Shown piece by piece: positions 44,298 through 56,437 of a stretch of DNA of 64,000 nt. The position numbers were made by a program, and so were the translations under genes. The DNA is taken from NCBI GenBank assembly GCA_905250025.1, contig CAJNOJ010000099.1, positions 1 to 64,000 on the forward strand, written 5' to 3'. The notes below the pieces were generated by a model. The model was not told the origin of the DNA. It ran no database searches and saw nothing but the letters and a program-made list of their open reading frames with translations. This DNA comes from Adineta ricciae. Taxonomy: Eukaryota; Rotifera; Eurotatoria; Adinetida; Adinetidae. Position 1 is the stretch's first letter; the number at the start of each line of letters is the position of its first letter.

Positions 44298-45265
44298 TCA
44301 ACTTTTCCAGTTATTTACATAGATTTTCAAATGTATTTTTGTCTGTTCCAGTCGTTTGAGTTTCTCTTTGCCTAATTCTGACAAACCACATTTAAATATC
44401 CATAGTTGTCTCAACGATTGGCTATGTTTGATCATTTGAATCATCGAATCGATGCTGTCATCTGTAATCAATGGATTACTCATAAGCCACAGTATTTCAA
44501 TTGTTGACCGATGATGTCGAACTGCATCAGCTAACAATCGAATCCCGTCATCACTTATCTGATTGGAACAAAGATCAAGTTGTGTCAATGTGCGATTTGT
44601 TTTGATCAATTCTGCCAGATATTTCATACCATGATCGGTTATTTCGTTCTTTGTTAGGCCAAGCTTTTTCAATACTTGATTGTTCGTTGTTAAACTATCA
44701 ACCAAAGCATATAGACCAGCATCCGATATTTGATTGTGCGAAAGATCAAGGTAGTTCAATGATTGGTTGTTATGCAATCCTTGAGCTAGAATTGTCAAAC
44801 CTTTCGATGTGATTCGATTTGATTCGAGTAAGAGTTGTTTACATTGCTTTTTAACAATAATTTCATCAACAATAGTTTTCATATCGTCGTCAGTTAAATC
44901 TTCCCCAGACAGATTTATATGCGAGTGATCTTGATATTGATCAAGTAAGTTTTGTAATCTAACATTGACTGTTTGATGATGATGACGATGAGAGTCTTAG
45001 AACAACGAAAATTTCGATCAATACCGTGGAATAAAATTCTTATATTACCGGATGATAACCATCGCACTGAATACAAGTTATTATCCATTGAAATAGCACA
45101 TGCATGTTTCACGATGTTTGTACCTTGGTGATGGGTGGCAGTTGACGTCTTCAGATCGTTCAGAAGTGTTTTTGTGGTGCAACGAACAGTGAGCCAGTGC
45201 GAGGATCGAATGCAGACCACAAAGATATTCTTTCCAAATGTTTTCCAACGTTCTAACTGAGCCAT
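44298..45265 (-). CDS. Leucine-rich-repeat protein (RNI/NLRC3-like)
   Basis: Exons 45049-45265 and 44298-44995 join across a 53-bp GTAATA...CTAAG intron in phase 1 to 304 residues. The N-terminal 72 residues (MAQLERWKTFGKNIFVVCIR...) match no domain I know. From about residue 120, six or seven ribonuclease-inhibitor-type repeats follow: LLLESNRITSKGLTILAQGL, LNYLDLSHNQISDAGLYALV, LTQLDLCSNQISDDGIRLLA. Such repeats bind proteins. No catalytic domain is attached, unlike the ART-LRR protein at the left end, whose repeats are similar in style. Exon 1 is less certain; exon 2 alone gives a 194-residue LRR protein from an internal ATG. Confidence 0.65.
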
Positions 45266-45607
45266 ATAGTGGTTATTATTTGATAATTTATATGCAAGAG
45301 ACAACTACTTCAATACTTGTCCGCAATTTCCATTACAATATTATTCTGTTATTTAATAAAAACGAGCGCAGTGCAACAACACATATTTTTATGAATTCTT
45401 TCGTAGTTTTTTTTTTCTCTTTTTGGCGTTTTTAAATAAGTGTGTGAAGCATGTGAATATAAGAGAGTAAACAAAGTATGACTTCGAAAGATTCGATGTC
45501 GTCGTAGAAGAAAGATTTTCTAGGAGTATCATTCGTCGTTACATTAATTTTACTACGATGAAATTATTATGTGCCATTGAACAAATTGAAAAGTTTGATT
45601 ATATCGA
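45266..45607. other. Spacer between LRR and glycosyltransferase-like genes
   Basis: 342 bp, AT-rich with a T-run near 45404-45413. No feature recognised. Confidence 0.4.
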
Positions 45608-47228
45608 TTAAAACTGAGTCAAAACATTTATAACATTTTCATTGGCAACCATCTGCACTTCGCACACCTGGAAACGATCATTAGATTCAACTGATGTCTG
45701 AAATTTTATATAACGAAACGATTGAAATCCCGGATTGAATTGACTAGCACTAAATAATATTGTGTACACTTGTTGACCACTTCGGTGATTTGTCATCTTA
45801 GTATAAATACCATTGTATGATCGATAAGATAGCCACCAAAGACCATTCGTTGAAATACTTACATCTAGATTCTTCTGTAACTCTGTCTTATGATTAACGT
45901 ACAGTAGAAATGTAATATTTGTTTGAATGTATAAGAAATCAATCGCATAGAAATCATCTGAACGAATCGTTCGTGTCGAATGCCAACATGTAGTCGGATC
46001 ACGGTCGACCGCCATTAACGTGCTATGTGATGTGAAGTACTGAACCTGAGATCCATGGGCCAAGTTTTTACGTGTTCCTCGTTCAAAATCACGTGTGATG
46101 TTAAATGTTATATTATGTAAATTATACGGAAGGATGTTACTATAAAAGATGAAATCATCGACTGGACTTGGAGATTTTACATAGTACGGAAAGCGGCCCT
46201 TTTGTTGACGTGGAAATAGAATACTTCTATTGTTTAATCTTGCTGAACGTAGAGAATGTTCGAGAATACGAATAGCAGTAACAGAACTTTGGTATTGAAG
46301 AGCTAGAAAGTTTGGTGTCGAAGAGAATGGAATTGATTTATCAGCAGATGGAAAAGTTTGTTGTACAATTTCGGTATTCATCTGAATCGGAATGTCGTTA
46401 AGCCAAATTGAAAAAAACGCATCACCTAATTGAATCAACTCTAGAAGGCAAATAGCAAATATGAATTCCGATATTTTAACTGTCCATACCAGTCTGATTT
46501 GAAAGAAATTGGTGGAGAAGTTCTACATGTCGTTGGGCATGCTCACGTAGAAATATACTTCCACAACCGATCCACGAAAATCCAGCGTGTAAATCTATGT
46601 TCGTATCAAAATAACTCCATATCAGATTCGTATAGTAAGTATACGGTTCTGTCACAGAATGTAAGACATTCGGATCAGATCGGTAACTAGCGATGAGACT
46701 TTTCGTGTAATGAGATATGTCCCAGTCATCGTCTACGTAGAAACAAGCACGCGTTTTCGCTTCGGCGCAAACACGATATTTCGCTTCGTCTTTGAGATTT
46801 ACCTTGGAATTTATTATACGAATAGTTTTAGTAGAATGATTTGATGCATCAAGATCAGAAATCGAGAGCTTCACATTCGGATTGTTGTTCCATACGAGAA
46901 TTTCTTTGAACAAACGTGTGCGAAGAGCGAATTTAACAGTTTTTTGTACGCCATTCAATCTATTCCAATGAATTATGGTACATGTCAGATCGTATTCATA
47001 CTCCAATTGTTTTTCTCGAAGTTTTTCCTCTTCGATATAGAAATCACTGAATCCAAGATTGAGGTCATTGCGATTTCCATTCGTTAAAGAATAGTAAGTG
47101 AGAACAAACGCTTGGTTGTTATTAATACGATTGGCACATGCGTATAAAAATATAATAATACATATAGAGATGACGCCGGTAAGAATTCTACGACATTGGC
47201 GCGATGATACTAGGAGAAGTGAACACAT
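45608..47228 (-). CDS. Putative type II membrane glycosyltransferase with C-terminal extension
   Basis: Exons 46490-47228 and 45608-46440, joined over a 49-bp intron in phase 1, encode 523 residues. A single membrane segment near residues 14-31 (ILTGVISICIIIFLYACA) follows a short basic tail, as in Golgi type II enzymes. Residues 80-245 look like a GT-A fold: CTIIHWNRLNGVQKTVKFAL, ILVWNNNPNVKL, and a D-x-D-like ACFYVDDDWDIS, with FSWIGCGSIFLREHA later. The second exon continues with LNDIPIQMNTEI and ends with a beta-rich part (PTTCWHSTRTIRSDDFYAID, FQSFRYIKFQTSV) resembling a discoidin-type fold. It fits proteins related to GT64/exostosin-like enzymes, but donor and acceptor are unknown. Confidence 0.6.
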
Positions 47229-48084
47229 TGTCTTTTACCAATTGTTTGTTTTAATTTGTAAGGTGTAGCTGGTTCAAAAATTCAGCAAAATTTGTTTCTT
47301 TATTGTTGCTGCCTAAAAATAATCTAATTAGATTCAGTGTGCAAAAACTGCATCCAACAATGCGTTCCTATAGTGGGCATTCGAGCAGTTCCTCAGGTCA
47401 AGGCACTATATCTTTCACTGATAGACCATACACTGCATCCGATGAGATTATTTCTAGACAGCTTTAGGAAGAGAAGAAAGTAAAAAGGGATCTTTTTCTC
47501 AGAAAAACTCATTTTTTGCCTGTGTTTACAAACAAAGATGATATTTTCGAGATTATAGAGCTTAATGAGCACCACAAAATTGTGCAAGAAATTTGAAGAA
47601 AAAAATACATCTGGTTTTTAGATAAGTCATACTTTACTTCTGACGACACATTCGAACGGTGCAGGAAGGAAAAATAAAAAGTCATTGAGAGTATTTTTTT
47701 TTACTTCGTACCAGATGTGCACTTTTATCGAAACAGATAATATTAAATCTCTAATGTCTTTTTAATGGCTATTATGGCTAACTCATAGACCTAGCAGAGA
47801 CAGTTTTTTAACATGATAACTTCGATTGAGAAGCGGTTTATGATCTCTAAAAACAGTTAATGTTGCCCTCGAGACATAACGAAACGATAATTGATACTTT
47901 GAACTTTTAAGAAAGAAGCACTTTAGAATGCGTATTTCATACAAGCATTTTGTATCGATAGAATTTTATTATCACTCATATTAATATTCAAATTTAATGT
48001 ATACATGAGCACACATGCAGTATGCATCTACGCATATAGTGTACAAGTAGTATTACATCTTTATGTTGTAGATAGATCCTCCAA
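47229..48084. other. Divergent intergenic region
   Basis: 856 bp between the glycosyltransferase-like start (minus) and the FkbM gene start (plus), holding both promoters. T-run near 47695. No exon or repeat recognised. Confidence 0.4.
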
Positions 48085-49038
48085 ATGTCACAAAGAAAAC
48101 GATTTTCGATTTCGATAATTCGTTATCTCTATACGACATTCATAATCATTGGCTTGATGTATTTCGCCTACAGTTACTTGCATAGACACGAAGCAAATGT
48201 TACAGATGATCTTCGCAACTCTACTGATTACATTAGTTTTACGCGAACTAGCAAATGTGTTAAGACGAAATTACTATTGAACAAATACCGTACTACCGTA
48301 TGTACACATAACGTTGTACGAAATCGTGATATCAGTGGTTCGCTCATGTCAGCAGGCATCTGGGAAGAATATTCAGTGACCCATTTACTTCGTATACTTT
48401 CCAAACATCGTCAGTATGCATTTTTCGATATTGGTGCTAATATCGGAGTTTACACATTGTATGCTGCAGTGACAGGTTGCTCAAATGTTATTTCCATTGA
48501 ATGCTTTTTTCCAAATATCGATTTAATCCGTCAAGCTATCGGACTTGAGCATGTTGAAGAACACGTTGTTCTGGTTCCTCGTGCGCTTTACAATAAATCT
48601 GATGTTTATTTATCGCTCCAAGAAAATATTCGTAACAATGTCCTATCGCAATATTTGAATGAAGAAGTAGTCAAAAACGATACAAACCCTTTCCTCGTTC
48701 GAACAATCCGTTTCGATGATCTTTTACCTACAGTATACAAAAGAAATATTCGCGAGGCAATTATCAAAATTGACATCGAAAGATCTGAGCATTATCTATG
48801 CGAAACAGGTGAACAGATGTTTAATTATCTAAATATTCCGTTCGTTATGATGGAATGGGCGAATATAAAAGCCATACCTGAACGAGCAACTCTGATTCGG
48901 TCATTCTTCACCAGTCGTCAATATCTTCCGTATGCTCCTGAAACATGTCAACTACACAACGAAACAGATTATTCCAAATGGAACAGCCAATATATCTACT
49001 GGATAAAACATAACTATGCTTACTTATGTAAACTTTGA
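48085..49038 (+). CDS. FkbM-family methyltransferase, membrane-anchored
   Basis: A single exon encodes 317 residues. A membrane segment at about 11-29 (IRYLYTTFIIIGLMYFAYSY) follows a basic tail, giving a type II topology. The AdoMet-binding fold starts at YAFFDIGANIGVYTLYAA (about 112-129), with ISIECFFPNIDLIRQAI as the second strand and helix. The FkbM signature continues with TIRFDDLLP and IIKIDIERSEHYLCETGEQM. FkbM enzymes are SAM-dependent O-methyltransferases; the membrane-anchored form in a secretory compartment suggests a glycan or other secreted substrate. It lies next to a glycosyltransferase-like gene in divergent orientation, so a shared glycan pathway is possible but unproven. 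Confidence 0.82.
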   Translation: MSQRKRFSISIIRYLYTTFIIIGLMYFAYSYLHRHEANVTDDLRNSTDYISFTRTSKCVKTKLLLNKYRTTVCTHNVVRNRDISGSLMSAGIWEEYSVTHLLRILSKHRQYAFFDIGANIGVYTLYAAVTGCSNVISIECFFPNIDLIRQAIGLEHVEEHVVLVPRALYNKSDVYLSLQENIRNNVLSQYLNEEVVKNDTNPFLVRTIRFDDLLPTVYKRNIREAIIKIDIERSEHYLCETGEQMFNYLNIPFVMMEWANIKAIPERATLIRSFFTSRQYLPYAPETCQLHNETDYSKWNSQYIYWIKHNYAYLCKL

Positions 49039-49599
49039 CTATTTTGAGAATGTGAACATGACAGATTCATTTCATCGTGAAAGATTTACTTCGTTTTATC
49101 GCATCTATGAATAGTTCTCAATCGAAAAAAGCTTGTTTTTTTGCCACATACTGCCATTCAATCAGCAATAAGTTATTTTTTATCAAGATCATTCACCAAG
49201 ACTCTGTGTAAGGCGAGATATTGTCAGTTCATCTCATATGACAAGCACTTCTGTAGATATTCTCAATAGATCAATTTTTTAAAATTTTGGAATACCCTTT
49301 TGTTTCGTCTATGAAAACGACGAGACTCGGCAGCGATATAAGATATATTTCTTCTTCTCTGTAATCATCAATACACAGTTGTATTGAGTCATAGTGTAGG
49401 ACGAAAGCTTTTTTATTACATTCCATCCCATCCCATCCTATCCCATTCCATGACGTTATATACAAGTCTGCCCCATTCGTTGGGATGCACGGTAAGGAAA
49501 TTTTTCCATGGGATAACGTTTCAATTATATAGTGATAATGTGGACATATATATACTATACTGAATGAGTTGATTGTACATTAGTTATTATTGTGCGGGT
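49039..49599. other. Spacer with a CCCAT-type tandem tract
   Basis: 561 bp. A short pentamer-like tract (CCATCCCATCCCATCCTATC) lies near 49425-49450. Otherwise AT-rich with no exon seen. Confidence 0.4.
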
Positions 49600-50324
49600 A
49601 TGCTTCGATTTTGTATTTTCATCATTTTGATTGGGTGCGTAAGTGGTCACGCCCGCTTGGCACTTCCACCAAGTCGTAGTTCTGCATGGCAGCTTGGCTT
49701 TAATACACCAATCAATTATAATGACTACGAATTGAATTGTGGCGGTTATGAGGTTTGACGAGAGTTATTTCTGTAAAATATAGTCTCTAATTTGAAATCT
49801 TCTGGCTTTAGCATCATTGGAGAATGGGTGGGAAATGTGGCGTATGCGGCGATCGTATCGATGGTCCTCGACATAATGAAGCACCTTCAGGCAAATATTT
49901 TACAGGCATTCCAACACATACTTACAAAGCTGGTTCCATAATTGATGCTCGTGTTGAAATGATGGCTAACCATATGGGTTGGTTCACCTTTAAAATCTGT
50001 CCAGTCACTAATGATTTAGCTGAAGTAAGTCAAGCATGTCTTGATCAATATCCTCTGGAGATTATTCGAGCACCTACAAGACGAACTTCGAAATATCGTT
50101 GGGATATTCCGGGTACTTATTCGTACAGTGTTGCTCCTGGTTGGGATTATCCATCGTATTCATTCAAGTTAAAGCTACCTGATCATGTAAGATGCGAAAG
50201 ATGTGTTTTACAATGGGACTGGACATGTGCCAATCGTTGGGGTTCAAGTAATGGAAAAGAAGGTATGGGTCATGGTAAACAAGAAACCTTTCGTGGTTGT
50301 GCTGATATCCGTATTGAAGGCTAA
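49600..50324 (+). CDS. AA15 lytic polysaccharide monooxygenase
   Basis: Exons 49600-49752 and 49812-50324 join over a 59-bp intron (donor GTTTGA, a weak match) to 221 residues. After the leader MLRFCIFIILIGCVSG the mature protein starts with His (HARLALPPSRSSAW), which must be position 1 for the copper histidine brace. The second brace His is in EMMANHMGWFTF. Further AA15 marks are NCGGYE, GGKCGVCGD, CVLQWDWTCANRWG and Cys pairs for disulphides. AA15 enzymes are animal and protist LPMOs that cleave chitin or cellulose oxidatively with copper. There is no extra binding module, anchor or linker. Likely a digestive or cuticle/wall-degrading enzyme. Confidence 0.88.
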
Positions 50325-50699
50325 TCCATTGGAAAACTATCTATTTTAAACGAGCAAACATTTATCAAAATAAAACAATAACGTACATTTCTTAGTAACT
50401 CAAGTATATTCAACTCTTTTTGAAATAGATTGCTTTATATTTGTCAAGATATGCATAACATTTTGTAGTATTTCTTTATTGAATTACACCTAAATGTTCA
50501 TCTGAATACTTTTTACTTAAGTAATGATGCACGATTTGTGTATTAATTTCATTGCTACTTTTTTTGAAAGATTTCTGTGACAGGAATCCAATTGAACTTA
50601 AATATGATATTCTTCTTGATATAGAAAATCTCTGATTACTTTTATTCGAAATTAGAAAGTTAATAATATTTGAATATTATCATAATCGTGAAAAAAGTT
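50325..50699. other. Convergent 3' spacer
   Basis: 375 bp between the LPMO stop (plus) and the nicotinamidase stop (minus), AT-rich, nothing recognised. Confidence 0.4.
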
Positions 50700-51644
50700 T
50701 CATTTCAATAAAAATGACACAACTATTGAAAAGCTCATCAATATCAAATAGATTCTATTGCAAATCGCACCATCTACCAAAGCTTTCACTTGACTTGACT
50801 GCACAAAAGTTATTCCTCGCTGTTTCATTTCTTGCTTTTTCTTATCAATGGTTTCCAAACTAACACCTCGGCACGCATCTTCAACAAGATATGTCGTATA
50901 TTTCAGGTCAATCGCATCCAACGCTGTTGCTGCTACACAGTAATCTGTAGCCAATCCGGTAACATACACATGTGTCACGTTCCATCTCCGAAGTATGCTA
51001 TCTAAATCTGTCTTCTGTTGCTTGTTATTATCCCAGAATGCAGAATAACTATCAACATCAGGATTCAGACCTTTTCTCACATGAAAAACATTGCTTTTCG
51101 ATTCCACGATAAGATCTTTGTGTAACTTCGCACCGTTCGTATTTTGTATACAATGAAGTGGCCATAAAACTTGTTCTGTTTGCACTAATGGACCTTTATA
51201 CGTAACTGTGTCGAATAAGCTATAGTTCTTATTTTGATCACCTAGTAAATACTGTCTACGTTTGTTAAGATTCTGATAGAAGGATATGTGATCAGTTGGA
51301 TGCCAATCATGAGTGTAAATGATGACATCGAATGAAACTGTTTGCAAGAGATGGTTGATAATGGGAACGACATCCGCACCCTCTTGCTTAGCAGGACTAT
51401 CAATCAAAGCAAGATTTCCACTGATAAAACAGTTTTGAACGTCGACAACAATCAATGAACTGATTTCTTGAGTAGAATTTTTATCTTAAAAAGAATATGA
51501 TCAAAGTCGATCTTTTTTTGCATGATAATTCTTACTTTTTATCTTATGATCATTGCTTGGTTGTACACTCGCTGTCGTCACCATGATCAGTGGTAAATTT
51601 ACAGTTAGGTATAGAATGAGTAAACGGGTTCTGTCCAAGAACAT
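50700..51644 (-). CDS. Nicotinamidase/isochorismatase-family hydrolase with signal peptide
   Basis: Exons 51536-51644 and 50700-51484 join over a 51-bp intron in phase 1 to 297 residues. Exon 1 encodes a leader (LLILYLTVNLPLIMVTTASV). The core is nicotinamidase: the Asp in SLIVVDVQNCF, metal-site D-x-H in YTHDWHPTDH, WPLHCIQNTNGA, the Lys in FHVRKGLNPDVDSYSAF, and the nucleophile Cys in TGLATDYCVAATALDA. It would convert nicotinamide to nicotinic acid and ammonia, feeding NAD salvage. The C-terminus is hydrophobic (IYLILMSFSIVVSFLL), typical of a GPI-anchor signal, so the enzyme should be outside the cell or on its surface. Vertebrates lack this enzyme; many invertebrates have it. Confidence 0.85.
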
Positions 51645-52684
51645 TTTCGACGATAATCTGAATGAAGAGTACGAATTGAATTTTCGAATTACTCAAGAAA
51701 TATTTTAAGTAAATCTAAATGTAATTCTTGTTATACAAGTTATCTAAAAGAATAAAAACGAAAGTAAAGATATTTGTGACAATTGATCTTCCGCTTTGGA
51801 AATGCAAGGAAGGAAACGTTCTATTGGATTGACGTAGATAAACAATAAAATACAGAACTACCTCGTGAAGCACAATTTCTTGACATTTTCATCCATCATA
51901 AATCAATCTGTATACAAATCTGACTTACTCTGAAACTAAATCATCGTTTTTGGTCTTTTGATATGTATGAATAACATCTGTCGACCTTTTTTCGCCATAG
52001 AATCTCCTGTCATATGTTTCTCTTCTTCTCGTACAGCAACCAATAAACAGTCACTCTCAGGACAATTAGTAACGCACATAGAACAAGAATTCAGATACCA
52101 AAACACTGTCTACCTGATACGTGGAGGTGTGTAACTAAGATTGCTGTTTCGTTTGAAGTAAAACGATATGCGATTGATGATCAAATTCTTTGTCAATATC
52201 ATTCGGTTTCAGTAAATACTTAAAAAAAAGTCATCCTCGAACATTTCATGTTTTTGTTCTTTGATATCTGATATCTATGTAATAGATACCAGTCGTCTGA
52301 TAACCCTCTACACAACATTGGTAAAACTGAAATGAGCCAGCTGCTTTTTTTTTCAAGTAGTCTTTTGACGTCGGGAATAATTTGTACTGCTGTTTTGAAA
52401 GATTAGTTAGTTCATTGATTTGACTTTGCCCTTTAAATCACAGCTATTGTAAAAGTACGAAGTCCAGTTTTACTACTGTTTAGTATGACGCATCAATTCA
52501 AACAGAATTTTTATTGATAGACTCGATATGCTAATTCCGGATAGATATATGATACCATCTACTCATTAAAAAGATACATACTATAGTATCAATATTAAGA
52601 GGTCTTGTTTTCGTTCGGATATGTAAATTTAGTAAATAGATCTCTGCAGTATTCAATTGTATTCCTTTCGTCGGGACTTCTGTA
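51645..52684. other. Spacer between nicotinamidase and MOXD1-like genes
   Basis: About 1.04 kb, AT-rich, with scattered T-runs (52346-52355). No exon, RNA gene or repeat recognised on either strand. Confidence 0.4.
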
Positions 52685-55214
52685 CTATGAGTTCGAAATC
52701 AGTAGCTGACAGAAAAGAGCAAGCATTAAGAAAAGATTCAATGTTTCCCGAGTGCCAGTTGAGTTCTGACAAGTTTCCGATGGTAAATCTTTGTAAGAAG
52801 GTAATACTTTGATTTCTTTCGAATGAAATTGTCCGGATCGACCATAAAAACCTCTTCGTGGAGCGTTATTGTAAAATTGTTGCCATTGTTCTTTTAGCTC
52901 ATGCGTCCATGTGATGTTTTGCAGCCACCGCTGAATCGCGGCGCTACTAGGTGCTCTATCAAACCAAAAAGTACACAAATTATGCATTAAATCAACGGAG
53001 ACTCACTCCGATACATTCATCTGTTTCTTCCAAGCGGAAGGATGATTCACCGTTGCACACATATACATATCATTCATTCGAGGATAATAAGTGAACATAT
53101 TTAGGCACATTTCATTTTTCGTTTTCTCTCCACCCTAAAGAAAACATCAACGATATATTACGAAAGTTCATTTCAATATCAGTTTCTACTTGCCCATGTG
53201 GCATTTTCCTTGTTCATAGTATTGTAAACACATCGTGTAGCAAAAGCATCGCCCTAGGCAGAAAAGTGTAGATAGGATATTGCTTCATTTTGCTACAGCT
53301 AAAGTATCTCACCGGGTAGAGTTTGATGGGTTCTGGTAGCCGATGGTTAAATTGGTAGTTGAAATCGAAAGCATCAGCATTGAAAAGATATTGAACAGCT
53401 ACACCATTACGAATCAATTTAGACCAAACTGTTTTTCCTAGACAAGATTAAGACTAATCAATCGGCTCTTGTTCTCTCACACAAACAGACGTACCTTGTA
53501 AATGTGTATGAGGAAATGCTGCTGTAACTGTAATACCATCCTTTGGAAAATTCTAATAAAACAAAAATAGAATCGTAATTCGATTGTCATATGATAAATA
53601 TTTCTAAAGAAATGTTTGGTACTTGAGTAGCCTCAGGTAGACAGTATGAATCGATGATGAAATTATTGACTTTGGGTGGAATCGCAAGAGCTTTGACACT
53701 TGATGATGTTCCTAATGTCAAGAAGCCGAGTTCTTGTCCACGAAGCTCATTACTAAGATAAAAACGAATGCCAGAACTATCTCGACGACCTGAAATAAAC
53801 AGAAACAAACAAATCGACATGCCAAAAACAAAATCGATTGACACGATATTTTCATACCTGATTGTAATCTCGGATTATCATAGTGCATTTGGAGTAGATA
53901 GTATTTGACTGGGAAATCACCACCGATAGGATATCCAGCTTCTTGCGGAAACTCCAGCAGCTAAAACGATAAATATAGCTACACATATTTGTGGCATAGG
54001 ATGCTTTTCTTAACTTACGAAATCGCCACCCACAGCCCAACCAGTGGCAATATTGGATGAGCATAACTCTAGTTTCTCAGCAAAATCATCGCATAAACCA
54101 TCAGGAAGATTTTTCTCATCGAAAACAGCCGCAGGATCGCATTCATACAATAATAAATGATGGACGAGATCAATATTCGCTGGATCGATTATCATTTTGT
54201 GCTACAAAATCAATTAAAATCAGCTTAGGTCTAATCAGAATTCTTTCGATAAAACCTACAGCAATGGAATGTCGTCGAGTGGTAAGATGACTTGGTGCTT
54301 TATGTACTTTACAATGATAAGTAGTATCGGTGGAAGGAACGAGATACTAACGGATTAAAAAAGAGACATCAATACACTCGGAAGTAAGAAGACAAATACT
54401 AACATTGTTCAATCGCCATTCGAATGTTTCAAGATTAGCAAATTTGCCTTCTGATGGTGGATCATTGTATGAGCGAAGGGGAATGCGGCGTGAACCTCGT
54501 CGTGTATCATGATATGTAATATCACCATTAGATTGAGTAGAATCAGGATCGACAAGACCGTATGCAAATATCAGATTATTTGTTCCTGACTATTTTAATC
54601 ATGAAGAAAACCGTCAAGTAATGCTGTAGTATCAAGGATTAATGTATTTACTTTGATAGTATAATCCATCGGATCACACGTGTCAAGTAGACGTTTGAAT
54701 TGAATGGCTGTCCAGCCATTTTGTTCACGACCTTGCAAAGCAAACCAATCTTGAGTTGTATCGTCAATCATGGGTTTGGATTCGCCCGATGCGTAGCGAT
54801 CCTATACATCAAAATACAGTTGATTAGATATCTACACACAAATCAGAATAAATCTCTTTTACTTGAAGTACAACTTTTCCTTGAGAATCAACCCACATAA
54901 TAGCAATATCGGCTCCTTTCATACCTCCAGCTAGAATTCGTTTTTGGCGAATAAACTATGTCATGAATGATCGAAATTTTAACCGTACCTGGGCTAATTC
55001 CTAAGGCAATCCAACCAAGACTTCGAATATGCAATTCAAAGGTGATCTCTTGTTGGGTATCATTTACAGACCACCAAAGATCAGCAACATTCGTTTGAAG
55101 TTCAGCAGAGTGTGCATATTCAACGAATGGTGGAATTGGACTGGTTATAGCATTATATTGATAAATCAACAGCAATGATGCATAGATTTGGATTATTGAA
55201 TATGTCCACATCAT
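52685..55214 (-). CDS. DOMON-containing copper monooxygenase (MOXD1/DBH-like)
   Basis: Thirteen exons join in frame to 603 residues: 54989-55214, 54863-54930, 54652-54801, 54404-54589, 54260-54346, 54019-54201, 53858-53960, 53623-53789, 53495-53552, 53313-53437, 53194-53253, 53007-53134, 52685-52955. Eleven introns are GT-AG; the one at 53135-53193 reads GCAAGT...TTTAG, a GC-AG intron that alone keeps the frame. A leader is followed by a DOMON domain (LHIRSLGWIALGISP, GGMKGADIAIMWVD). The two-domain monooxygenase has the CuA His pair in LVHHLLLYEC, the CuB H-x-H in FPHTHLQG and a Met ligand in KNEMCLNMF. A hydrophobic C-terminus suggests anchoring. Members hydroxylate small substrates with ascorbate and O2; MOXD1's own substrate is unknown. 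Confidence 0.9.
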
Positions 55215-56437
55215 ACAGCGTTACTGATAGTGTACGTTGTTCGTTATGTGTGTATCGATTGTAACCTAAAGATACACTTTTCAGCCTTCTTTTTATATCC
55301 TTTGTTTTTATCACAGAGCAAATAGTGTCAGAGCAGAAATCTTCGTTATGAGTAATTCTCTATGATATTGTATTCGCTTTGATGAAACATCGTTGTGAAA
55401 ACAACTAATGAATCATAGATTATATCGTGCTGAACTATTCGATTGGCATACGCTACATCAGAAAGACATTTTATAGTTTCTGTACAACATAATTATACCT
55501 GCAACATTTTGGCTAAAAAATAATTAGCGATGGTAATTTTTGTAAATATTAGTAAGTTATGTTCGATGAACTAATCTTTGTAAACAGATATATACGTAAT
55601 CGCACAGGAGAAATTCATTTGCAGAGCAAAAGATTGAGGAGCATTGATGTACAATATTCCACGAATTAGATTTTATGATCACTCGCGTCAAGAGGAAATG
55701 CCTCGTAACCTAGCAGTACAAAACAGCTTTTATACTACAGATAGTATATAATTGAATTCGAGCAGGAATATAAAAAGAACATTTGTCAAAATTAGTCGAG
55801 TTTTTTCTTCTGAGAAGATTGAAATTATTTGGTGAGGTATAGTAGAATAAATGCATAATAGAGTTAAAATACAATGTGGAACTTTTGGTACTTTTTATGC
55901 GAAGAACGTTCAATACTATAGTTAAATAAATGAAACTTTCTTCTTCAGTCTTTTCTCGACTTTGCACCAGGAAGAAGACAAAAATAATGTCATCGTAGCG
56001 CAAAGTTTAGAAAAGACTAGAAAAAGAAACTTACAATCGTCTAATTAGGATGAAAGACAAAATCTTTTTCATCTACATAACTCATACAAGTCACAATTCT
56101 GTCCTAAAAGGTTTTCTTTTTTTATATGTCATCGGCCAACCTGATTCAGTTCGAAAAATTATTTTAAAATACATAAAACGAAAGCAAGAGATCGAAAAAT
56201 ATCATCACGCACACACTGCCAGTGATATAAATTGAATCGTAAATAATCAACACCTCGTGCTCATCTCTTCCTTTTAGTTCGCCGCCATTCTATATAAATA
56301 TCAAAGTACGGAGAACTACGTATGTCATACGTCACATGCTATCCGTTTAAGTACATTAAAAAGTGAGAGAATAAAAGACTGCTAACTGTAGATAAGCCTT
56401 CATAGATCTTAATTCAACCATCAGATTATCACTATAA
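55215..56437. other. Divergent intergenic region
   Basis: About 1.2 kb between the MOXD1-like start and a receptor start, the longest gap in the right half. It must carry both promoters. The open frame at 55710-56003 has AT-driven composition and no family match, so I leave it out. Confidence 0.4.

Noticed and set aside
49425-49450. CCCAT repeats as a telomere-like array
   Set aside because: Only a few imperfect units, surrounded by ordinary spacer and genes.
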